NCBI RefSeq assembly: GCF_025965415.1
Contig: NZ_JAOPWY010000155.1
Location: forward strand, 1 to 47,923
DNA length: 47,923 nucleotides
From: Nocardioides sp.
Lineage (GTDB): Bacteria > Actinomycetota > Actinomycetes > Propionibacteriales > Nocardioidaceae
Reading direction: 5' to 3'
How positions within the stretch are numbered: the first letter of the stretch is position 1; every line of letters starts with the position of its first letter. Made by a program: the position numbers and the translations under genes. A model generated the notes under the pieces. That model saw only the letters and a list, made by a program, of their open reading frames with translations, was not told the DNA's origin and searched no databases. Below, piece after piece: positions 41,986 to 47,923 of the stretch.

Positions 41986-43347
41986 ATGGATGCCCTCGCC
42001 GCGCTCGTCGAGTCCCTGCCGGGTGGAGTGGTCGCCACCGACCCCGCCACGTTGGAGAACTACCGCTTCGACTGGGCGAGGGACCCCGGCGCCGGCACGC
42101 CCGTCGCGGTCGTCCGGGCCGAGGACGCGAGCCAGGTGCAGACGGCCGTGCGGTGGGCGGCGAAGCACGGCGTGGCCGTGGTGCCGCGCGGCGCCGGGTC
42201 GGGGCTGTCGGGCGGCGCGAGCGCCGTCGACGGCGGCATCGTGCTCAGCCTCGAGCGGATGTGCGCCATCGAGATCGACACTGACTGCCAGGTGGCCGTC
42301 GTCGAGCCGGGCGCGCTCAACGCCCAGGTCAAGGGCGCGGCCCGGGAGCACGGCCTCTGGTACCCGCCCGACCCGTCGTCGTACGAGATCTGCTCCATCG
42401 GCGGCAACGTCGCGACCAACGCCGGGGGGCTGTGCTGCGTGAAGTACGGCGTGACCACCGACTACGTCCTCGGCCTCGACGTGGTGCTCGCCGACGGCAC
42501 GCTGGTCACCCTGGGCGGCAAGCGGATCAAGGACGTCGCCGGGCTCTCGCTCGTCAAGCTGTTCGTGGGCTCCGAGGGCACCCTCGGCATCGTGACGCGG
42601 GCGATCCTGCGGCTGGTCCCGCAGCCCCTTCCGCCGGCGACGCTGGTCGCGTCGTTCGCCTCGGTCGTGGCCGCGGCCGAGGCCGTGGTCGCCGTACGCC
42701 GCACGCTGCGGCCCTCGATGATGGAGCTGATGGACCGCGCGTCGATCAACGCCGTCGAGGACCACGCGCCCCGCGGGCTCGACCGGTCGGCCGGTGCCCT
42801 GCTGGTGGTGCAGTCCGACGCCGCCGGCGATGCCCGGGTCGCGGAGATCGCGACCGTCGAGGCGGCCTGTGCGGCTGCGGGCGCCACCGAGGTGGTGGTG
42901 ACCGACGACCCGCAGGAGGGCGAGATGTTCGTCGAGGCGCGGCGCCTGGCCTTCCCGGCGGTCGAGGCCAGGGGAGCGCTGCTGCTGGAGGACGTCGGTG
43001 CGCCCGTGCCGGTGCTCCCGGACCTGCTCGCGGCGGTCGCGGAGATCGCGCGCGTGCACGACGTGGAGATCCCCACCGTCGCGCACGCGGGGGACGGCAA
43101 CACCCACCCGATCATCGTCTACACCGCTGGGGACGCCGACTCCGAGCGTCGCGCCCGCGCCGCCTTCGACGACATCCTGCAGGCCGCGATCCGGCTCGGG
43201 GGCACGATCACGGGGGAGCACGGGGTGGGGCGCACCAAGAAGGCGGCGCTGCCCGACCAGCTCGGCGAGGACGTGATGGCCCTGACCCGGCGGGTCAAGG
43301 ACGCTCTCGACCCGCAGGGGATCCTCAACCCGGGCGCCGTGCTGTGA
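41986..43347 (+). CDS. FAD-linked oxidase, GlcD/D-lactate-dehydrogenase-like
   Basis: 453 aa, FAD_binding_4 plus FAD-oxidase_C. The FAD region is VVPRGAGSGLSGGASAVDGG, then SIGGNVATNAGGLCCVKYGV and GSEGTLGIVTRAILRLVP; the C-terminal domain carries AHAGDGNTHPIIVY and ITGEHGVGRTKK with the metal/substrate histidines. It oxidises a 2-hydroxy acid such as glycolate or D-lactate. It lies directly before a likely alanine-glyoxylate aminotransferase, which favours glycolate as substrate. No separate GlcE or GlcF genes are present. Confidence 0.9.
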   Translation: MDALAALVESLPGGVVATDPATLENYRFDWARDPGAGTPVAVVRAEDASQVQTAVRWAAKHGVAVVPRGAGSGLSGGASAVDGGIVLSLERMCAIEIDTDCQVAVVEPGALNAQVKGAAREHGLWYPPDPSSYEICSIGGNVATNAGGLCCVKYGVTTDYVLGLDVVLADGTLVTLGGKRIKDVAGLSLVKLFVGSEGTLGIVTRAILRLVPQPLPPATLVASFASVVAAAEAVVAVRRTLRPSMMELMDRASINAVEDHAPRGLDRSAGALLVVQSDAAGDARVAEIATVEAACAAAGATEVVVTDDPQEGEMFVEARRLAFPAVEARGALLLEDVGAPVPVLPDLLAAVAEIARVHDVEIPTVAHAGDGNTHPIIVYTAGDADSERRARAAFDDILQAAIRLGGTITGEHGVGRTKKAALPDQLGEDVMALTRRVKDALDPQGILNPGAVL

Positions 43348-43379
43348 CGGGCCGGCCCCGGTGACTGGCCGTCGTTGGT

Positions 43380-43385
43380 TACGGT
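43380..43385 (+). promoter_or_regulatory. -10 box (tacggt) of a leaderless aminotransferase transcript
   Basis: tacggt is followed by cgagggc and the ATG at 43393, the same 7-base spacing as elsewhere in the window. Confidence 0.5.
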
Positions 43386-43392
43386 CGAGGGC

Positions 43393-44496
43393 ATGATGCG
43401 CGAGCGCCACCTCTTCGGCCCCGGTCCGTCCAACCCCTACCCAGAGGCCACCCGTGCCCTGGCCGAGCCGTTGCTCGGTCACCTCGACCCGGAGTTCCTC
43501 CGGATCATGGACGAGACCTGCGAGATGCTCCGCACCGTCTGGGGGACGTCGAACGCCCGGACCCTCCCGCTGAGCGCGACCGGCTCGGCCGGCATGGAGG
43601 CGGCCTTCGTCAACACCGTCCACCCCGGCGACGTCGTCGTGGTCGCGGTCAACGGGCTCTTCGGCCAGCGGATGACCGACGTCGCCGCCCGTTGCGGCGC
43701 CGAGGTGATCGCGGTCGAGCACGAGTGGGGCCAGCCCGTCGACGTGGATCGTGTCCTCTCCGCCCACCCGTCGCCGGCGATCATCGCCGCGGTCCACGCC
43801 GAGACCTCGACCGGCGTCCGCTCCGACATCGCCGCCCTGGGGGCGGGCAAGGGCGACGCCCTCCTGCTCGTCGACGCCGTCACCTCGATCGCCGGCGTCG
43901 AGCTGCGCGCCGACGACTGGGGCATCGACCTCGGCTATGCCGGCACCCAGAAGTGCCTCGGCGTCGCGCCCGGCCTCGCGCCGTTCACGATCAACGACCG
44001 CGCCTTCGAGCGCCGGGTGGAGAAGCCGCGCTCGTGGTACCTCGACCTCGGCATGCTCGGCGGCTACGTCGGCGAGGCGGGGCTGAAGGAGGGAGGCAAG
44101 GCCCAGCGGACCTACCACCACACCGCCCCGACCGCGATGGTCGCGAGCCTCCACGCCGGCCTCACGCGCATCCTCGACGAGGGCCTCGATGCCGTGTGGG
44201 CCCGCCACCAGGCCGCCGGCGACGCGCTCCAGACGGGACTCGAGGCGATGGGCCTCGAGCTCTTCGCCGCCGAGGGGCACCGCCTTCCCGACCTGACCAC
44301 CGTGAAGGTGCCCGAGGGCGTCGACTCCGCCGCGGTGCGCCGCGAGCTCCTCGAGCGCTACGACCTCGAGATCGGCGCGGGCGCCGGGGCGTACGCCGCC
44401 AGCGTGTGGCGGATCGGCCTGATGGGCCACAACGCCCGTCCCGACGCCGTGCTCCTCGTGCTGGCCGCGCTCGCGGACGTGCTCGGTCGTGCCTGA
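43393..44496 (+). CDS. Alanine/serine--glyoxylate aminotransferase-like PLP enzyme
   Basis: 367 aa, class V aminotransferase. It begins HLFGPGPSNPYPEATRALAE and contains LSATGSAGMEAAFVN, the AAVHAETSTGVRSDI motif, LLVDAVTSIAGVEL with the PLP aspartate, and the lysine Lys187 in GYAGTQKCLGVAPGLAPFTI. These are features of AGXT/SPT enzymes that aminate glyoxylate to glycine. With the upstream GlcD-like oxidase it could run glycolate to glyoxylate to glycine. The next gene starts inside its last codons (8-base overlap). Confidence 0.9.
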   Translation: MMRERHLFGPGPSNPYPEATRALAEPLLGHLDPEFLRIMDETCEMLRTVWGTSNARTLPLSATGSAGMEAAFVNTVHPGDVVVVAVNGLFGQRMTDVAARCGAEVIAVEHEWGQPVDVDRVLSAHPSPAIIAAVHAETSTGVRSDIAALGAGKGDALLLVDAVTSIAGVELRADDWGIDLGYAGTQKCLGVAPGLAPFTINDRAFERRVEKPRSWYLDLGMLGGYVGEAGLKEGGKAQRTYHHTAPTAMVASLHAGLTRILDEGLDAVWARHQAAGDALQTGLEAMGLELFAAEGHRLPDLTTVKVPEGVDSAAVRRELLERYDLEIGAGAGAYAASVWRIGLMGHNARPDAVLLVLAALADVLGRA

Positions 44497-44974
44497 GCGC
44501 GGTGCCGTGCGGCTGCGGCCGATGACGCAGGAGGAGTACGCCGCCTACCGCGCCGGGGCCGAGCGCGAGTACGCCGAGGACATGGCCGCGTCCGGCCAGC
44601 TCGACCTCGCCGCCGCCGTCGAACGGTCCGCCGCGCAGTACGCCGAGCTCCTGCCCGACGGCCTGGACAGCCCGGGGATGCACCTGTGGACCGCGGAGAC
44701 CGGCGACCCGGCCGAACCCGTCGGCCTGGGCTGGATCGAGCTGCGGCGGCGCAGGGCAGGCGTCTCGGCGTGGATCTACGACATCCACGTCGACGCCGCC
44801 CGGCGGGGCGAGGGGCTGGGCCGGGGGATCATGGAGGCCCTGCACGACGCCGCCCGCGGGCTCGGGGCGACCTCGGTCGCCCTCAACGTCTTCGGGCACA
44901 ACGCCACCGCGATCCACCTCTACGAGTCCCTCGGCTACGCGGTCACCGCCCAGCAGATGAAGCGTGACCTCTGA
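44489..44974 (+). CDS. GNAT-family N-acetyltransferase
   Basis: 161 aa from GTG 44489. The acetyl-CoA site is IYDIHVDAARRGEGLGRGIM (motif A), followed by ATSVALNVFGHNATAIHLYE and SLGYAVTAQQMKRDL, the standard C-terminal GNAT pattern. The N-terminal half LRPMTQEEYAAYRAGAEREY recognises the acceptor, which is unknown. The 8-base overlap with the aminotransferase suggests coupled translation. Confidence 0.9.
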   Translation: MPERGAVRLRPMTQEEYAAYRAGAEREYAEDMAASGQLDLAAAVERSAAQYAELLPDGLDSPGMHLWTAETGDPAEPVGLGWIELRRRRAGVSAWIYDIHVDAARRGEGLGRGIMEALHDAARGLGATSVALNVFGHNATAIHLYESLGYAVTAQQMKRDL

Positions 44975-45031
44975 GCTGTCGCTTCGGCTGTTCGCCCACG
45001 AAGTCCGCGGCCGCATGAAAACCTCGACCAG

Positions 45032-47104
45032 GTGTCCACCCTGGATCCTCCCGCGCACGCACACGTGCCCGCGCAGCTCGCCGCCCGTCGCGTCGACGCG
45101 ACCGCGCGCGCCCTCGTGCGGTCGTGGCGGCTGACCGTCCTCGGGACCACGTGCTTCGTCGGCGTCTGGGTGGCGCTGATGGCGCTGGCCGTGGTGGTGG
45201 ACGATCTGCTCTACCTGCCGGTGCTCGCCATGATGGCCGTGGCGAGCGCCTACAACGTCCGGCGGTTCGTGCCGCGTGCGAGCGACGAGCGACCCTCCGG
45301 CGTGGCCCTGGCGTCCCGCGACGCGGCCGAGGTCAGGACGCGCCTGCGGGCCCACACGGAGGTCGACGTCCCGGAGCAGATCCACCTGACCGCGGACCCG
45401 TTCGTGCGCATCGGCGACGACGGCGTGCTGCGCATCGGCCTGCCGGTCGCCCTCTGCCTCGACGCCGCCGACGTCAGCACCCTGGTCGAGGACGCGACCT
45501 TGGCCCACACCCTGGCCTCTCGTCCGCCCGCGGCCGGCGCCCGGCGCATCGCCGAGGGCCGGCTGGGCAGGGGGCTGCGCGACGGGCCGGAGCGGGCCAG
45601 CCGGCGGCTCCTCGCGGGGCTGGACGCCCGTGCCGACGCCTTCTACGAGGCGCTCGACGAGAGCGTGCAGGCGGTACGGGAGGAGCGGTCCGCGGCGTGG
45701 GCGCCGACCCTCGTGCGCCACGGGCTCGTGGTCGAGGCGTGGTGGCTGGTGCTGCAGCGGTGGGTGGTGCCCGCGCTCGAGGAGCGGCACCTGCCCGTGA
45801 GGGCGTTCAGCGGGGCGCGCGACCTGCTCGCCGCGGCGACCGAGCTGCGCCTCACGGACGTGCCGGTGGTCGCTGCTACGCCCCTCCTGCCCGCGCACCG
45901 GGCCGAGGCGTACGAGGAAGCGGTCGCCCGCACGCTCTCCGCCCGGCCGGACGGCCTCCAGGAGGTCACGTGGGTCGACCACGCTCCCGCGGTCCTGCTG
46001 CCGATGTGGCGCCGTACGGTCGCCCGCGGCCTGGTGGCGGTCGCCCGTGCGGTCGGCGAGCCCCGCCCGGCGACGCTGGGCACGTTGATCGAGGTCCTGG
46101 AGCAGGGGTGGGGAGAGACCATCGCCGCCAGCCTCGCCGACCCGCTCGGGGCACCGGACGACGTCTCCGGCGTCATCCCCGACCTGCTGGCCGCGGCGAC
46201 CTGGCTGGCCGGCCTCGAGGCGCCGGGGGCACGACTGTCGTGGAGCTGGCCGTTCGGCCCGATGCTCGACACCCCGGACCGCGACGGGCTCGACGCCGGT
46301 GCCGCCGCTGCAGCGGCGCTCGGCGAGCTCGCGCGCACCGGGGGCATGTCGGGGTATCGCCACCTGCTCCGGGAGCACGGCGTCGACCTCGACACCCCGA
46401 TGTGGCTGGACGAGGGGGCGGGCCCCGAGGCGGACCGGGTCATCGCCTCCGTGGTGGCCCACACCGGCTGGCGGAAGAACGTCGTGCTGGTGCTGTCCGA
46501 GCAGGCCCTCCGGGTCTTCGAGGACTCGTACGTCGAGTCGGTCCGGCGCGACGTACGGCTGCGGATGGTCGGGCCCCACGAGACGCTGGAGCCGCTGATG
46601 AGCGCCGTCGAGGACGGCGCGGCCGGTGATCCGACGGTCGAGGTGCAGGTGCGGGACGTCGTCCACGCCGAGCTGGCGTCCGTCCTGGGCGGGATCTACT
46701 GGCGGCTCCGGGTCTGGACGGTCGACGGCACCACGCGGATCCACGCTGCCGGCGACCCCGGGCTGGTCGAGCAGGTGCTCGAGCACCTCCTGCAGGACCG
46801 GTTGCGGACCAGGTGGACCCATCTGCCGACCCGTCTCCGGACGGCACGCTTCTGGTTCACGTCGATCGTCCTCGGGCTGGGCAACCTGCTGGTCCTGACC
46901 GGACCCATCGGGTGGGTCACCGGCGACGCGTCCGCCCCGGACGCCCTGGCCACGTCCGCCCTCGGGCTCGGCGTCCTGCTCCTGGTGCTCCTCCCCGGCG
47001 CCGTGCTGTCCGGGGTCGCCGCCCGGCGGGCCGCACGGGCGACCGGGCACCTGCGGCCGGCTCCGCGACACGCGGGCGCGCGGCGTCGGACCGGCGCGGG
47101 CTGA
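45032..47104 (+). CDS. Large membrane protein resembling an M48 peptidase that has lost its zinc site
   Basis: 690 aa from GTG 45032. Two N-terminal membrane helices (about residues 35-56 and 60-75) precede a soluble part, and two C-terminal helices (about 608-632 and 642-665) close it. Residues ~112-165 follow the M48 layout: [34 protein letters not shown], then LAHTLAS (157-163) where the peptidase would have AHELGH. Residues ~222-266 also match the M48 WxFYxxRYVxPxxxxxxxP region. His159 remains, but the second histidine and the glutamate of HExxH are gone. Catalysis is therefore unlikely. The C-terminal soluble third is not recognised. Confidence 0.72.
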   Translation: MSTLDPPAHAHVPAQLAARRVDATARALVRSWRLTVLGTTCFVGVWVALMALAVVVDDLLYLPVLAMMAVASAYNVRRFVPRASDERPSGVALASRDAAEVRTRLRAHTEVDVPEQIHLTADPFVRIGDDGVLRIGLPVALCLDAADVSTLVEDATLAHTLASRPPAAGARRIAEGRLGRGLRDGPERASRRLLAGLDARADAFYEALDESVQAVREERSAAWAPTLVRHGLVVEAWWLVLQRWVVPALEERHLPVRAFSGARDLLAAATELRLTDVPVVAATPLLPAHRAEAYEEAVARTLSARPDGLQEVTWVDHAPAVLLPMWRRTVARGLVAVARAVGEPRPATLGTLIEVLEQGWGETIAASLADPLGAPDDVSGVIPDLLAAATWLAGLEAPGARLSWSWPFGPMLDTPDRDGLDAGAAAAAALGELARTGGMSGYRHLLREHGVDLDTPMWLDEGAGPEADRVIASVVAHTGWRKNVVLVLSEQALRVFEDSYVESVRRDVRLRMVGPHETLEPLMSAVEDGAAGDPTVEVQVRDVVHAELASVLGGIYWRLRVWTVDGTTRIHAAGDPGLVEQVLEHLLQDRLRTRWTHLPTRLRTARFWFTSIVLGLGNLLVLTGPIGWVTGDASAPDALATSALGLGVLLLVLLPGAVLSGVAARRAARATGHLRPAPRHAGARRRTGAG

Positions 47105-47107
47105 CCG

Positions 47108-47113
47108 TAGGCT
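47108..47113 (+). promoter_or_regulatory. Candidate smc promoter -10 (taggct)
   Basis: taggct lies four bases after the preceding stop, giving smc a leader of about 80 bases. No -35 is obvious. Confidence 0.35.
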
Positions 47114-47199
47114 GGAGGAGCTGCCTTCCCCCGACGAGCAGTCTGCGAGGATTCGCCGACGCGTCGACGCGCACGTGCCCACGAAGGAAGCGAGACTCG

Positions 47200-47923
47200 G
47201 TGTACCTGAAGAGCCTGACCCTCAAGGGGTTCAAGTCCTTCGCGTCCTCCACGACGCTCCAGCTCGAGCCGGGCATCACGTGCATCGTCGGCCCCAACGG
47301 GTCGGGCAAGTCCAACGTCGTCGACGCGCTCGCCTGGGTCATGGGTGAGCAGGGCGCGAAGTCGCTGCGCGGCGGCAAGATGGAGGACGTCATCTTCGCC
47401 GGTACGTCGGGGCGGCCCCCGCTCGGTCGTGCCGAGGTCCAGCTCACCATCGACAACACCGACGGCGCGCTCCCGATCGAGTACGCCGAGGTCACGATCG
47501 GCCGCACCATGTTCCGCAACGGTGGTTCGGAGTACGCCATCAACGGCCAGCACTGCCGCCTGCTCGACGTGCAGGAGCTGCTCAGCGACTCCGGCATCGG
47601 CCGGGAGATGCACGTGATCGTGGGCCAGGGCCGGCTCGACTCGATCCTGCACGCGACGCCCGAGGACCGCCGCGGGTTCATCGAGGAGGCCGCGGGCGTC
47701 CTCAAGCACCGCAAGCGCAAGGAGAAGGCGCTCCGCAAGCTCGACGCCACCGACGGCAACCTGACCCGGCTGGCCGACCTGCTCTCCGAGATCCGGCGCC
47801 AGCTCAAGCCGCTCGGCCGCCAGGCCGAGGTGGCCCGCCAGGCAGCCACCGTGCAGGCCGACGTGCGCGACGCCCGCGCCCGGCTGCTCGCCGACGACCT
47901 CGTCACCGCCCGCACCGCCCTGG
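47200..47923 (+). CDS. smc: Chromosome partition protein SMC (5' part, runs off the window)
   Basis: 241 codons are visible from GTG 47200, preceded by aaggaag. The N-terminus reads [20 protein letters not shown] and the Walker A is GPNGSGKSN at residues 31-39; the following [20 protein letters not shown] and [20 protein letters not shown] are the R-loop and Q-loop region of SMC ATPases. The visible end enters the first coiled coil ([20 protein letters not shown]). SMC condenses and separates chromosomes with ScpAB. The hinge and C-terminal head lie beyond 47923. Confidence 0.97.
   Translation, partial: MYLKSLTLKGFKSFASSTTLQLEPGITCIVGPNGSGKSNVVDALAWVMGEQGAKSLRGGKMEDVIFAGTSGRPPLGRAEVQLTIDNTDGALPIEYAEVTIGRTMFRNGGSEYAINGQHCRLLDVQELLSDSGIGREMHVIVGQGRLDSILHATPEDRRGFIEEAAGVLKHRKRKEKALRKLDATDGNLTRLADLLSEIRRQLKPLGRQAEVARQAATVQADVRDARARLLADDLVTARTAL

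Overview
The window is a high-GC chromosomal segment from an actinobacterium, most likely Nocardioides or a close relative in the Nocardioidaceae. The reasons are the extreme GC content with strong GC bias at third codon positions, a HU protein with a long Lys/Ala/Pro tail, a CofC/FbiD enzyme of F420 synthesis, a bioYMN/TetR biotin module, and a gene order that follows the Mycobacterium tuberculosis Rv2993c-Rv2922c block from memory (FAH hydrolase, gltX, Gln and Glu tRNAs, IclR regulator, leuC, leuD, hupB, cofC/fbiD, gpsA, ddl, DUF3515, thiL, rpmB, DAK2 protein, recG, rsmD, coaD, DUF177, rnc, mutM, smc). The genus call is an inference.

Layout. 1-9985 is a mixed accessory stretch: a broken membrane-protein start at the left edge, a TetR regulator facing an FMN reductase across a perfect operator palindrome, an amidase, a VOC protein, the biotin uptake operon bioY-bioM-bioN facing its TetR regulator across a BioQ-type palindrome, a pentapeptide-repeat protein, a sulfotransferase, an uncharacterised conserved protein and a PLP decarboxylase-like enzyme. 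10103-13760 holds the FAH-family hydrolase, gltX, a CPBP protease, tRNA-Gln, tRNA-Glu and a strong terminator. 13781-21721 looks inserted relative to the mycobacterial order: uspA-tctA-tctB-tctC (coded right to left, all start/stop-overlapping) facing a citA/citB-type two-component system, then an Ada-AlkA fusion and ogt. 21735-32592 covers the IclR regulator (NdgR/LtbR-like), leuCD, hupB, cofC, plsC-gpsA, a trans-sulfuration enzyme, ddl, DUF3515, a stand-alone AsnC domain, thiL and rpmB. 32819-40372 is a dense housekeeping run (DAK2, recG, rsmD, coaD, DUF177, rpmF, rnc, mutM). 40452-47104 has a small coiled-coil protein, an MFS exporter, a GlcD-like oxidase, an AGXT-like aminotransferase, a GNAT enzyme and a large membrane protein that looks like an M48 peptidase without its metal site. 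The start of smc runs off the right edge.

Three sequence-level themes stand out. First, a dispersed REP-like repeat (ggtttcgacacgctcgct next to gctgctcaaccagcg, in both orientations) occurs in at least five places, including one where three copies are translated in frame inside a gene. Second, at many starts a TANNNT hexamer lies exactly 7 nt (sometimes 6 or 9) upstream of the start codon, which is the geometry of leaderless transcripts and settles several start choices. Third, GGTGA-N6-TCACC palindromes resembling CRP/GlxR sites precede hupB and lie between the AsnC-domain gene and thiL.
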